DNA of 64,000 bases from Closterium sp. NIES-65 (lineage: Eukaryota > Streptophyta > Zygnematophyceae > Desmidiales > Closteriaceae): contig CANXME010002068.1 of the NCBI GenBank assembly GCA_948144175.1, positions 2,170,001-2,234,000 on the forward strand, written 5' to 3'. Shown in pieces: positions 31,527 through 42,659 of this stretch. Each line of letters begins with the position of its first letter. Position 1 is the stretch's first letter. The translations under genes and the position numbers were made by a program. The notes under the pieces were generated by a model that was not told where the DNA came from, did not search any database, and worked only from the letters and a program-made list of their open reading frames with translations.

Positions 31527-33526
31527 ATGGACTCCTCCCGCCGCCTTCGTTTTGATGTAGAGGGGCGCCCGATAGAGTTCGGCACCTGGCTCCGATAGAC
31601 TCAGTGCTACCTCACCAGTCAGTGCCAGGACGGCGCCACCCTGTACGCCCACACGTCCGGCGCCCTCCAGGCACTACCATGTCAAGAGCCCCTCCCTGCA
31701 GTGCCCCCCCCCGACTCCGGAGGCGCAGGCAAACTATGCTCATCTTGTCTTGGCGCGGGACGTTTAGGACTCCCGTGACGCTGCGGCTGCACTCGCGCTG
31801 ACCGAGCTCCTTCCACCGACTGAGGTCGCTCACTTCGACCTGGTAGAGACTGCGAAGGAGGTGTATGATGCTATTTTTGCACGCTATTCCACCCCTTCCT
31901 CTTCCTCCCTCAGCCGTATCCTCATGCCGTTCGTGTTTCCCGACCTCGGCTCGTTTGTGACTGTCTCCAACCTAGCCACACACTTGCGCTCCCTTATCGC
32001 TAGCTACCGAGCAGCTTGCACTGAGGCTCAGCTTCTTGTTGCCCCTCCTCCTATCTGGATTACCGTCCATTGGGAAGTCCTTCGTCTCCCTGACCGCCTC
32101 TCCACTGCCCGTGACGCACTTCTCCAGCAGCACTTCAGTGAACTTACGATTGATCTTCTCCAGACCACCCCCGGGAAGATCGAGAGTCATCTCTGTTGCC
32201 TCAGCCACTGCCACAGTTGCCCCTCGTCTGTTTGAGGGGTGTGCTGTCCCCCAGCTTCCTACCTTCACTGCTACTCGTGCCTCTGCTGCTGTGTAGGTCT
32301 CTGAGGACACTGCATCTGTTTTTGCCGCTGACAGGCAGAAACGGGGCAAGGGAGGGAAGAAAGGCGGGGAGGGGGTGGCGGCGGTAGAGGAGGTGGCAGT
32401 GGTGGAGGCGGCCCTAGCGGCGGCAGTGGTGGCGGTGGCGGTGGTGCCCCAGGCGGAGAGAGCTCTAGAGAAGGTGCTGACTCGTCTGCTGGAGGAGGTT
32501 CGACCAGCGGTGGTGCGGGGCCCCAGCACCAGCGGCCACAGTAGAGACAGCAGCAATGGCAGCCACTGCAATGGAGTCCGCAGCAGCACTAGGGCCCTCC
32601 GCCACTATGGGGAAGTGGAGGTCACAAGAGCACTGGCCGCAGCAGTAGCACTAACAGCTGGGCCCCTCGCCCCTTGCGGCGCGACACCGGCCCCTGTGAC
32701 CACTGGTGCGTCACCGGACTGGGCAGTCCCTGTGTCTGCGGCCGCGACGACCACTCTGCGACGCGGTGCTTCTGCCGCCTCGACGACCTCTACCGTGCTC
32801 GCTGGGGTCCTGAGGCGACCACCCCGCGCTGGGCTCGCCTGCTAACCCGTAAGATTCCTGTATTTGAATTGTCTATGGACAATGCTCGTCAGTATGCTTT
32901 GTATGCTGATGTGGACTATAGTGCTGATAGATATGTGTGCTCGCGTGTTCGTAGTCTAGGATGCTTGCCTCGTGTTAGTGTAGACTTGTGCCTCTCTAGT
33001 CTAGGTGCATGTGTCTCTACTCTAGGTGCTTGTGTAGCCTCCGGACCTGACACGCCTCCGGTTGAGGCATCTCTGTCGTTCACGCTGGACTCTGGAGCTC
33101 CGTAGTGTTTCTTCCGCGACCACACGACCCTCACACCACTCCTTGCTCCGGTTCTTGTAGCTCTGGCTGATCCTTCTTCAGGACCAGCCGTTGCGCGCAG
33201 CTCCACCACCCTTCCGTGCCCTGTGGTCCCTCTGGTGTCCTGCGCGGCCTCCACATCCCCTCGTTCACTCGGAACTTGGTGGGTGTTGGATACCTCCAGG
33301 AAAGGGGGGTCACCATTAACTTTGTGGGGGGTAGAAGGACTGCAATCTGTACAGACGCCGCTACAGGTGCTGTTCTCTACGTTCTCCTCACCGAGCGCTC
33401 CCCAGTTACTTCCTCTGCTTAGGTCGTTGAGTCCGCTCAGGTCCCATTGGTTGTTGTGTCTGGTCAGGTGAAGGTGTCTGGTCAGATTGATGTGTTTTTC
33501 TCTTGTCGGTCCCTCGCCCACCCGAC
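31527..33526 (+). pseudogene. element K gag and protease, broken
   Basis: Gag starts at ATG 31527 (MDSSRRLRFDVEGRPIEF). It has a TAG after GTWLR, further stops and a frameshift, then a recognisable EVYDAIFARYSTPSSSSLSR segment (31861 on). A glycine-rich stretch near 32350-32500 is followed by CDHWCVTGLG and CFCRLDDLYRARWG. The protease segment FTLDSGAP is followed immediately by a stop (TAG at about 33104) and FFRDHTTLTPLL. It belongs to a family related to, but clearly distinct from, B, C and D. Confidence 0.75.
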
Positions 33527-33657
33527 TGTCAGAACATCATAGCTTATACATTTGTGTAGGCTGTAGTGGGGTAGCCCATATAGGGTACAACCCAATTAGG
33601 GTTAGTACTTGTACCCAACTCTTTCATAGTTCATTCATCCATTCTCACTTCTCGTCA
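33527..33657 (+). repeat. solo LTR in element K, 131 bp, perfect target duplication
   Basis: TGTCAGAACATCATAGC... to ...CACTTCTCGTCA, flanked by CCGAC at 33522-33526 and 33658-33662. It is the same LTR type as element L (62658-62788). It contains the full GGGTACAA / TTGTACCC inverted repeat. Confidence 0.92.
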
Positions 33658-33662
33658 CCGAC

Positions 33663-34083
33663 CGTCTTGTGGCACCACCGCCTTTGCCACCTGACGCTCC
33701 CCCGCCTCCGCAGCATGGCCGGTCACAGTCTTGTCTCAGAGCTCCCGCACGTCTTTTAGTCGCTCCCTCCCTCGCTTGCCCCACCCTGTACTCCTTGCAT
33801 CGTCGGCCACCTGCGCGCCACTCCGCACTTCTCGTCCCTTTGTCCGGCCACTACTCCCTTCCAGACTCTACACCTGGACGTCTAGGGCCCTGCCCCTACG
33901 CTGGGACCTGAGAGGGAGCGCTACTTTCTAGTGGTCGTTGACGACTACTCCAGGTACACCACGGTGTTTCCTCTCGCGAAGAAGTCCGAGGTGACTTCTA
34001 CGCTGATCCGGTGGCTTCTGGCCACTGAGGGCACTCATGGTAGTCGTGTTCGTTGTTTCCAGTCCGACCATGGGGGTGAGTTA
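33663..34083 (+). pseudogene. element K pre-integrase and integrase, left half
   Basis: The sequence reads TVLWHHRLCHLTLPRLRSMA, then broken frames, then VVDDYSRYTTVFPL and CFQSDHGGE. It stops at 34083, where element E is inserted. The first and second integrase regions are recognisable. The third (QNGVAERR) lies beyond E at about 57430. Confidence 0.75.
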
Positions 34084-35047
34084 TGTTATGCTCTACAGTC
34101 CACTTAGGGGTCGCGGATGCCCATGAAGCCGCCTAAGTAGAAACTGACGACTTCAAACTGCCTCTGTTAAAAATGATGCCACGATCTGCTCTGATAACAT
34201 ACGAAGCTGAAACTTGAATAGAAGTTAGCTTAAGGTTTCTGCTTTCCAACGGTATATTGCTTGCTTTCATCAGAGGTGTATACGCTACACTATGAATGAA
34301 AACGTACGCTCGGCTGAAAACGTGTAGTTTCATTGATGTAAGGAAGAGGTGAGTACAACATTGCCCAGGGGACTCTTAAGGGGTTGGGATCATCCTGGGA
34401 ACTCAGAGAAGGTTGAGTCCTAGGAGAGAAAGGCTAGAGAAGGATGGAAACGTCCTAGCTAGGTCAGCAAAGCCAACCACACTTGGATGTTCAGAGCTGT
34501 ATTCAAGGCTACCAATAGTGTGTCAAGCCAACCATGACTAAGCTTGTCTTCCCACTTGCACCCTCTTTCAAGCTGCTTCCAGGAAGACCACACTTCTCAA
34601 AAGGAGGGTGGTAGAGTCCCCCTTGACCACATGTACTTCTTGTCTCACTCTCTGTTCCTGCACCATTCGCATAACAACAATGAAAGGGTGGCAAGGGAAA
34701 TGCTGCCAACAGTGCACCATGACTACGGAACAGTAAATTTCGACAGCTGTCACGTGCTGCTCCAATGCTGGGTTGTCCTGAAACTCGGTGACCACCTGAA
34801 CAACACAGCAAAGGACTGCCACACCGACTTTCAGACCAATCCAAGCTTGGTAAATGAGTCAGCAGCCGAAATGGTGAACTCGGGTGTTACCAAAAAAGAG
34901 TAACACACACTTCCGGGATGCCATATGTCTTGAGGGTGTGAAGAACACATGTTGAAGCAACTCCTCACAAAATTCCAGAAGCTTAACAGGCTTGTAGGCC
35001 AAATGGGAGTGCGATGACTATGCCACTATAGTGTGTTGGCACAACCA
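34084..35047 (-). repeat. 3' LTR of element E
   Basis: About 964 bp, homologous along its length to 56349-57352. Compared with that copy it lacks about 55 bp near 34925 (between short CTTGA repeats) and has about 16 extra bases near 34185. A polypurine tract follows in element orientation (complement of ACTCCCCCTC at about 35048). Confidence 0.88.
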
Positions 35048-35139
35048 ACTCCCCCTCATCGTGCTCTCATTCATCCCTTAGCTGCTCCCTGAAGCTGCCT
35101 CCCTTAGTTGAAGGACATGCCACACAAGGTGGCACAGCT
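35048..35139 (-). other. polypurine tract and 3' untranslated part of element E
   Basis: On the minus strand GATGAGGGGGAGT abuts the 3' LTR and fits a polypurine tract. The rest up to the end of the RNase H ORF is short non-coding sequence. Confidence 0.6.
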
Positions 35140-36813
35140 TCAATGCTGATGCTCTGCAAGCCGCTTGGTCAAGAAATCTGCAGGTTGCTCGGTAGTGTTG
35201 ATGTACTGCAAGGTAACCGTGCCCTTCTTCACCTCCTTCCTCACCCAATGCCACTTGATATGCATGTGCTTGTTCAGCCCATGGAGCACAGCATTACGAG
35301 CCATTGCAATTGCTCCTTGGCTGTCACAAAACACAGATGTAGGACCTTCTTGCTCATGCCCCAACTCCTCAAGCAACCTCCTCATCCAAACCACCTCCTT
35401 CACCCCATGAAACAATGCCATGTACTCGCTCTCCGTTGATGAGTGAGCTATCTCCCCTTGCTTCTTAGACTTCAAGCTCTCTCGACTCCCTCCAACACAG
35501 CATACATAGCCACTATGGGATGTTGCATCACTGATGTCACTTGCCCAGGTAGCATCGGTGAAGCACGAGAGGTACAAGTGTCCACGCCTTGCAGGTGCAC
35601 CGGTCTTCGTGCTCACCTCCTCCACTCCCTTTTGCTTCAGCCCATGCACTGAATATTGCAGCCCCACCCTTGAGGTTGCCATGCAGTACCTCACCAGCCT
35701 CTCTGCTGCGTCAAGGTGCTCTTGAAGTGGCCTAGACACCACACGAGCCAGCTGCGAAACCGAGAACGCAATATCGGGGCGAGTGTTGACCGAAGCATAC
35801 ATCAAGCTCCCCACCATAGCCTGGAAGCAACGCTGCAACTCGGGCTCCAACACCTCACCCTCCTCTTCATCAAGGTGTAGCTGAAACCCTGAGGGTAGAG
35901 GAGTCTTCGCACTCCTCCCTTCCTCTAGCCCATACCTCTCCGTTGATGAGTGAGCTATCTCCCCTTGCTTCTTAGACTTCAAGCTCTCTCGACTCCCTCC
36001 AACACAGCATACATAGCCACTATGGGATGTTGCATCACTGGTGTCACTTGCCCAGGTAGCATCGGTGAAGCACGAGAGGTACAAGTGTCCACGCCTTGCA
36101 TGTGCACCGGTCTTCGTGCTCACCTCCTCCACTCCCTTTTGCTTCAGCTGCCCATGCACTGAATATTGCAGCCCCACCCTTGAGATTGCCATGCAGTACC
36201 TCACCAGCCTCTCTGCTGCGTCAAGGTGCTCTTGAAGGGGCCTAGACACCACACGAGCCAGCTGCGAAACCGAGAACGCAATATCGGGGCGAGTGTTGAC
36301 CGAAGCATACATCAAGCTCCCCACCATAGACTGGAAGCAACGCTGCAACTCGGGCTCCAACACCTCACCCTCCTCTTCATCAAGGTGTAGCTGAAACCCT
36401 GAGGGTAGAGGAGTATTCACACTCCTCCCTTCCTCTAGTCCATACCTCTCCGTTGATGAGTGAGCTATCTCCCCTTGCTTCTTAGACTTCCAGCTCTCTG
36501 GACTCCCTCCAACACAGCATACATAGCTACTATGGGAAGTTGCATCACTGGTGTCACTTGCCCAGGTAGCATCGGTGAAGCACGAGAGGTACAAGTGTCC
36601 ACGCCTTGCATGTGCACCGGTCTTCGTGCTCACCTCCTCCACTCCCTTGTGCTTCAGCTGCCCATGCACTGAATATTGCAGCCCCACTCTTGAGGTTGCC
36701 ATGCAATACCAGCCTCTCTGCTGCATCAAGGTGCTCTTGAAGGGGCCTAGACACCACACGAGCCAGCTGCGAAACCGAGAACGCAATATCGGGGCGAGTG
36801 TTGACCGAAGCAT
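35140..36813 (-). CDS. element E RNase H region, in-frame tandem triplication (557-aa ORF)
   Basis: Read on the minus strand, a segment of about 170 codons occurs three times. Landmarks are YGLEEGRS, the LPSGFQLHLDEEEGEVLE stretch, SLMYASVNTRPDIAFSVSQL, DAAERLVRYCMA, CFTDATWASDTSDATSHSGY, SKKQGEIAHSSTE. Only the lowest-coordinate copy continues into the true C-terminus (SEYMALFHGVKEVVWMRR, VFCDSQGAIAMA, KHIKWHW, TEQPADFLTK). Periods are 507 and 510 bp, both multiples of three, so the frame survives. The extra copies contain the first RNase H Asp (TDATWAS) and the Glu of the following motif is replaced by ER-Y at the junctions. A normal copia protein has one such unit. The upstream RT part is in another frame, so this ORF is not a natural start. 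Confidence 0.8.
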   Translation of the reverse strand: MLRSTLAPILRSRFRSWLVWCLGPFKSTLMQQRGWYCMATSRVGLQYSVHGQLKHKGVEEVSTKTGAHARRGHLYLSCFTDATWASDTSDATSHSSYVCCVGGSPESWKSKKQGEIAHSSTERYGLEEGRSVNTPLPSGFQLHLDEEEGEVLEPELQRCFQSMVGSLMYASVNTRPDIAFSVSQLARVVSRPLQEHLDAAERLVRYCMAISRVGLQYSVHGQLKQKGVEEVSTKTGAHARRGHLYLSCFTDATWASDTSDATSHSGYVCCVGGSRESLKSKKQGEIAHSSTERYGLEEGRSAKTPLPSGFQLHLDEEEGEVLEPELQRCFQAMVGSLMYASVNTRPDIAFSVSQLARVVSRPLQEHLDAAERLVRYCMATSRVGLQYSVHGLKQKGVEEVSTKTGAPARRGHLYLSCFTDATWASDISDATSHSGYVCCVGGSRESLKSKKQGEIAHSSTESEYMALFHGVKEVVWMRRLLEELGHEQEGPTSVFCDSQGAIAMARNAVLHGLNKHMHIKWHWVRKEVKKGTVTLQYINTTEQPADFLTKRLAEHQH

Positions 36814-36950
36814 ACATCAAGCTCCCCACCATAGACTGGAACCGACGCTGCAAATCGAGCTCCAATACCTCACCCTCCTCTTCATCAAGGTGTAGCTGAA
36901 ACCCTGAGGGTAGAGGAGTCTTCACACTCCTCCCTTCCTCCAGCCCATAC
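35430..36950 (-). repeat. three tandem 507-510-bp units in element E pol
   Basis: CTCCGTTGATGAGTGAGC occurs at 35431, 35938 and 36448, giving periods of 507 and 510 bp. The units differ at scattered positions and by a 3-bp indel (CTG in CAGCTGCCC). The third unit also has an internal deletion near 36715. Confidence 0.93.
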
Positions 36951-39255
36951 CTTCCCTTGTGGCTGCAAGATACTTGTGTTGGTGAAGCCTCAACCATCCC
37001 TTCACCTCGTCCCGCTCCACGTGAAGACCAAGGTAATACCCCACTGGTCCAAGGGCCTTGCATTGAAAGGTCTCCTTCCGATTCCCTTGCACCTCCTTGA
37101 TCCTCTCCAGGGATGGGGAGAAGAGGAGATGTCATCGACGTAGACAAGGAGAAACACCTTCTCCTCCTCTCCCTCGGTCATGAAGAGAGTCTTGTCGCAC
37201 CTGCTAACTTCGAAGCCAAGAGCCTCTAACGCCTCCACCAGCCTTGCATACCAGCACCTTGGAGCTTGTTTGAGGCTATATATGGCCTTGTTGATCTTGC
37301 AAACACGTCCGCTCCCATCGTCGTACCCCTCTGGCTGCTTCATGTAGGTCTCATCTACCACGCCATAGAGGAATGTCGTCTTCACATCCATTTGCTCCAC
37401 CTTCCAACCACAAACGGCAGCGACTGCTAGCAACACCCGGAGAGTAGGAGCCTTGGCAACAGGAGCAAACACCTCCTCAAAGTCAACCCCCTCCCTCTGC
37501 TGGAAGCCCTTGATCACAAGTCTTGTTTTGCACCTCTCCAACTTCCCCTCCGCATCGGCCTTCACACGCACTATTCACGTGCAGTCCAATGCCTTTCTTC
37601 CAGGGGGCAGATTGGTGAGTTTCCACGTTCCATTCTCCATGTGGCTCTGAAACGCATCCTTCCTTGAAGCCAACCAAGCCTCTCGATCATCTCCAGCAAG
37701 TGCTTCCTCTATTGAAGCCGGTTCATGAGGTAAGTTTACTCCGAAGCAACAAATCCGCTCCATCTCTCCTCGGCTCCCTTCTCCTCATCATCTTCCTCCT
37801 CCTGGACCAGCAACGCCTTGGGACCCCAAGCCTTTCATACTTGAGGAAATCCCTTGGGTGAGTAGCTCTCTTGGGCCTCTCCTTGGCTGCACCTTCCGTA
37901 ACTCCACGCTTCCCTTGGGTTGTCCGCCTTGGTGGAACTGTAGGGGATGGTGTAGGCTGATGCACCTCCTCCTCGACATCACCTCTCTCAGCTACAGGAG
38001 CCGCCTCTTGCTGCAACACTCCCTCCACCTCTGTTGCCTCCCCTTCAGCTCCCAAGTCATGCGACACCTCCGTCACTTCTGAAGATGAAGACAACTCAAT
38101 GGGAATGAGAAGTGGGTCATTCGTTCCCACCTCTATCCCGAGCGGACTGGTGACCTTGCTCCTCCCTCACTCCAACCACTCCTTGAAGATGAGCCCCTCC
38201 ATGAACTTGGCGTCTTTGGTGGTGAAGATGGTGTTGGCTTTTGGGTCCCACATGAGCCACCCCTTGCTCCCTTGTGCAAGTCCCAGATGAAAAGCCCACA
38301 CCGCCGCTGCTTGAAGCTTGTCACGCTTCTCCTTAGGGACGTGCACGAGTCTCATGCACCCGAAGACTCGAAGCATATCCACCAGGGGCTTCTTGCCTCT
38401 CCACTTCTCCATAGGGACCCAATGCTACCCTCCCATGTGAGTCAATACTTGGTTTTTTATGACGGTGGCATGGCAAATAGCGAGGGGCCAGAACCGTAAG
38501 GGTAGACCCGAGTCTACCAATATCGTTCTCCCGCCCTCCATGATGATCCGGTTCGCTCTCTCCGCCACGCCATTGGATTGAGGGGTGTAGGACATGGTGA
38601 GTTGCTGCTTGATGTTGTGCTGCTTCAGCCAGTTCCGGAACTCCGCTCCCAAGAACTCCCCATCACGGTCGCTACAAACGGCCTTCACCCGCTTTCCGCT
38701 CTCTCGCTCCACCATGGGCAGCCACTCTTCAATGATGACCCTTGCATCATCATTCTTCTTTGCAAGTTCAAAGGACCAGGTGAGCCTCGTGTTGTCATCC
38801 ACCATGGTCATGGAATACAGGGCCCCACCATCTCCCTTCACCTTCATGGGTCCCACGAGATCCACATGCACGAACTCCACCGGGTCACTCGACTTCCCCT
38901 CCACCGAATGGAAGGAAAACCGTGAAAACTTGCTCGTCAAGCAAGTCTCACAAGATCCCTCCTCCTTAGTCCTTGACTCTTTCCTCCTTGAACAGCTGCT
39001 GCAACTGAGGTAGCACCACGTGGCCAAAGTGACGGTATGCGGTGAGCAAATCCGTCTCACCCGTGCTAGGAGTTACACTTGGTAGCGCAACCCCACCATG
39101 CCCAAGGAGCCCACCATCACTGTCATCACCACCTCCTCCATTGTCCACATGGTTAACATGCCCTCCTCTCACATCTCAAGAAGCCAAACGTGCAGCCGCC
39201 TCCTTCCCTGGCAACACCGGTATCTCCCACATGGACCGGTGCATGTCCTTGCTCT
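36814..39255 (-). pseudogene. element E pre-integrase, integrase and reverse transcriptase, broken
   Basis: On the minus strand from 39255 down: a SKDMHRSMWEIPVLPG segment, AYRHFGHVVLPQL, then integrase with VHVDLVGPM, CSDRDGEFLG and TPQSNGVAERANR (D, D, E). Then CMRLVHVPKEKRDK, an acidic linker, and RT with MENGTWKLTNLPPGRKA, KGFQQREGVDFEEVFAPVAK and YSLKQAPRCWY, ending in the YVDD box near 37135. Stops and frameshifts separate these pieces (near 38420, 38130, 37575 and 37100). The family is unrelated in detail to elements B, C and D. Confidence 0.82.
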
Positions 39256-39829
39256 CGAGGAGAAAAGGCCCCGCCCTCGCTTGGGCGAAGTCGGCCATGC
39301 TTTTCAGAGCACAACGGTGTTCGTTTCGTGGTCATCGCCGACTTCATGGACTTTTATCTCTGTTCGACGGGTCGATTTTCAAGAAGATTAAGTCGTTGAA
39401 ATTGAAGTGTTGTTTCTGCTCTACGCAACTACCCGTCGACAAGGCACTTGTTGAGGGGAGAAAATCGGCGTCGAAATCGGGCCTTGCGGGTCGACGAAAT
39501 TGGAGAAAATGGCGCTTCGACGAAACGCTGGTTGACAGAATTAAGCTCGAACGAGGCATCATCAAGCAGAGAAATTATGTTCGACCAAAATTACTTGTCT
39601 CCGAAAATCGCAATGTGCGCGAATTTCGACCAATCGCAAAACAACAAACTTTGACCAATCAGAGCATTTCGGAAATTGTACCATAATCTTGTTCTATCAA
39701 ATTTCCTTCGTGAAACTATGCTCAAATTCTACCAAGTCATTCAAACACTCAGTTCAGAATCATTGCCAGAACTCTGACCGTGCATCACACGCAATTCAGC
39801 TCTCCCTTAGAATAGAATTCTCCGCACTT
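39256..39829. repeat. repeat X, left copy
   Basis: Non-coding, moderately AT-rich. It begins AGGAGAAAAGGCCCCGCCC and includes CATGGACTTTTATCTCTGTTC and TTCGACGGGTCGATTTTC. A second copy lies at 54087-54877. Both copies are followed by the same roughly 118-bp piece of element E gag. I do not recognise the sequence; it could be a solo LTR or part of an unclassified element inserted in E. Confidence 0.7.
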
Positions 39830-39947
39830 GCAACCTCGCAGGTCCCACAACACGCGCCCATCCAGAGTTGCTTTGAAAACCTTTGTGCCCAGCATCTCCA
39901 TCTTCATCCCTGCCTCACTTAGGGCCTTGGTAGAGAGGAGACGAAGG
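39830..39947 (-). pseudogene. short duplicated piece of element E gag-protease
   Basis: The minus strand encodes LLSTKALSEAGMKMEML and GRVLWDLRGCKCG, the same as the end of the large E gag ORF at 54879-54999. After GTAGAGAGGAG (39947) the sequence switches to an unrelated plus-strand element (F). Confidence 0.85.
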
Positions 39948-41545
39948 CCTTCATCCTTCTCTAGCCTTTCTCTCCGAGCGGTTGACGGCAAGGTGGAGAT
40001 GCCGGACGAAGACGACTCTGAATTGTTGGCGGAAATTGGCGCTGCTCACCTTCTGACTTTCATGGTCCTTTTGCGGTGATGTTCTCCACTGGTGCAAGTC
40101 GCGTTAAAGCCGTGCCGACTCCGTGTGGACGCCGGCTACCAAGCGTGGCGGTACATCATGCGCACCTACAACGCGACCGACGACCTCGACGTCAGCCATT
40201 TGGAGAAGAAATTGGCCACCATTCGTATGGGCGAGCAGGAATCGGCGACCGAGTACTGCAATCGAGCGCGACGAATTTTGGCCGACATGCAGATGGCTGG
40301 CTTCGAGTACTTGGTGGCGTCATATGTCACGCATGTCATCAATGGCCTCCCCTCGAGCTACAATCTGATGTGACGGATGCTGATCATGCCTGGCGCGTGC
40401 GAGACTCTGAACGATGATTCGCTTTTGAGTCACATCATCCAGGATGAGTTCATGCAGGAGTCTGAGTGGTCTTCAGAGCTCCTTTCGCAAGCCAACTACG
40501 TTGCTCAGACAAAGCAGGGACGTTAGATGGGGCAGCGTGGGAAGTCGGGCGGAGGAGGAGGCAGTGGCGGAAAGTCGTCGAACACGAAGTCAACGGAGGG
40601 CGCCGACCGCGAGAAGTCGGCGAAGGGCAATGATCGCGGTAGTAGTGGTTCGCGTCGAGGAGGACGTCGCTGCTACATCTGCGAAGACCCTGACCAACTC
40701 TCGTACGACTGCCCTGATTGCGACGAGTGCGACGACGATCACCGAGGAAGCCGCGGGAAGTCAAACAGAAAGCGTCGTCGTCGAGACCACGAACCGCAAA
40801 AGGGAGTCAGCGTCGTCGAAAACGCCGTCAACATCAGAGGGAGACACCTCGAGCAGCAAGGAAGCCTCTTGTTTGATGGTTGTAGTGGTTGATCCAACTA
40901 TTTCGCTGGCACCAGAGGCTAGAGAAGACTTCCAGGCGGTCGCTGCTGCCGTGCAGGCGAATCCGAGCGTGGTGCTCCTCGACAGCGGCTGCTATCATCA
41001 TCATCTGATGGGAACGCGAGAGGCCCTCGTCGACATGAAGCCAGGAGGTGAAATCCGTCACGTGCGCGGATTCAACGGGGCACTTCAGCACGTCGAAGGC
41101 CGTGGCAGAGTTGCTCTAAAAGGGGAGACCGGAAAGCAGATTCTGATCCCCGACGTGTTGTACGTCCCGGGCGTGCAGGCGAATTTGCTGTCGGCTGGTC
41201 AGCTGAAGGAAAACGGCGTGAAGCTGCAGAATGAGGGTGACGAGATGCTGCTCTTTTCCGTTGCAGGAGATGTGCTCGGTCGAGCATGCTACACCAGCCG
41301 AGTCCTCTGCACCGACCTCCGACCCTGCTCCTCGAAACCGCCTACATCTGCGACAGAAGTAGTTGCTCTGCGGACAATCGCATCGGCGACGAAGTCAAAG
41401 CCGGTTAAGTGGCACGCGAGGCTCGCGCATGTCGGCATTGACACGATGATGAGTTCGACGAAACATGAAGTTGCCATTGGCCTGGACATCGAGAAGCCAA
41501 CTGGAGCCGACGTGCCGTGTACCTCCTGTGACGGCGGCAAGCTGG
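39948..41545 (+). pseudogene. copia element F gag, protease and pre-integrase, broken
   Basis: The plus-strand gag reads YQAWRYIMRTYNATDDL, HLEKKLATIRMGEQESATEY and VINGLPSSYNLM, then a stop. TKQGR is followed by a stop and a basic GGRRCYICEDPDQLSYDCP segment. This is a CCHC-type knuckle in which the His is Gln. After a frameshift the protease shows VVLLDSGCYHHHLMG and LYVPGVQANLLS. WHARLAHVGI and CTSCDGGKL mark the pre-integrase zinc domain, where element C is inserted. This family is unrelated in detail to B, C and D. No LTR of F is recognised. Confidence 0.78.
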
Positions 41546-41675
41546 TGTCAGAACATATAGCTTATACATTTGTGTAGCCTGTAGTGGGGTAGCCCATATG
41601 GGGTACAACCCAATTAGGGTTAGTACTTGTACCCAACTCTTTCATAGTTGAATCATTCTCGTTTCGATTTTCACA
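41546..41675 (+). repeat. 5' LTR of element C, 130 bp
   Basis: TGTCAGAACATATAGC... to ...TTTCGATTTTCACA. It is very similar to the 3' LTR. By eye the differences are few (GTAGCCTG versus GTAGGCTG, TTGTACCC versus TTGTTCCC). Confidence 0.93.
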
Positions 41676-41820
41676 TGGTATCGAGCAGGTTCCCTCGTGG
41701 GAACTGTTCCTAAGGCCCTACTACTGCTTTCGATGCTACTCGATCTGTCGCACGCCCCGCGGCGTGCGACCTATTTTGGCGCGCGGCGATTTTCTTTCTG
41801 GCGCGCGCCCCGAGGCACGC
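41676..41820 (+). promoter_or_regulatory. primer binding site and leader hairpins, element C
   Basis: PBS TGGTATCGAGC at 41676-41686. Hairpin 1 is GTTCCC-TCGT-GGGAAC at 41689-41704. Hairpin 2 is GCACGCC-CCGC-GGCGTGC at 41750-41767, a perfect stem in which an A-T pair replaces a G-C pair of element B. A second, imperfect copy, GCGCGCC-CCGA-GGCACGC, is at 41803-41820. Confidence 0.72.
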
Positions 41821-42640
41821 GACCCCGCCTCTCTCGTCGCGGCCCCGCCCCTTGTCGCGGCCCCGCCCTACGTCGCGGCCCCGCCCTACGTCGCGGCCCC
41901 GCCCCTCGTCGCGGCCCCGCCACCTCTCGTCGCGGCCCCGCCATCTCTCGTCGCAGCCCCGCCACTCTCGTCGCGGCCCCGCCCTTTGTTGTGGCCCCTG
42001 CCGCCCTTCGTCGCGGCCCCTGCCGCCCTTCGTCGCGGCCCCTGCCGCCCTTCGTCGCGGCCCCTGCCGCCATTCTCCACCGCGGCCCCGCCACCTCCCT
42101 TGCGGCCCCGCAGCCCTGCACCGACCCGGCCCCGCCTCTGCTGGCACCGTCGCCGCTCCACCCGGCCCCGCCACCGTTCCCAGGCGGCCCCGCCGTCACC
42201 ACAGAGCCGCCGGCGCCGCCGAGCTAGTGCCGAGTCACCCGAGCCGCCCGAGCCGCCCGAGCCGCCCGAGCCGCCCGAGCCACCCGAGCCACCCGAGCCG
42301 CCCGAGCCGCAGCGCCACCTCAGCCACCCGAGCTGCCGGGTCGCCGAGCCGCCGAGCTGCAGTTGCTGCCGAGCAACCGTACCGCCGAGCCGCCGAGCCG
42401 CCGAGCCGCCCGAGTCGCCCGAGCAGCCGAGCCGCCCGAGTCGCCCGAGCCGCCGAGCCGCAGTTGCTGCAGTGCTGCCGTGCCGCCGAGTCGCCGAGTC
42501 GCCGAGTCGTCGAGCCTGCTCTTCCCACCACTGGTGAGCCCCTGCCTTACTAGCGCGCTGCCTGCTGCTTGCTTGGCTGCCTGCCTTACTGCTGCTACTC
42601 CTGCTCCTGCTTCTACTGGCGGCGGCCAGATGCAGCTCTA
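41821..42640 (+). other. GC-rich tandem-repeat leader of element C
   Basis: CGTCGCGGCCCCGCC units (41830-42000), CCCTTCGTCGCGGCCCCTGC units (42000-42070), then GAGCCGCCC repeats (42240-42310) and GCCGAGCCGCCGAG sequence up to 42515. No gag ATG region follows; the leader is joined to CTGCTGCTTCTACTGGCGGCGG and then post-gag sequence. Long frames here are repeat artefacts. Confidence 0.75.
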
Positions 42641-42659
42641 GCGACGCCCACGCGCGTCT

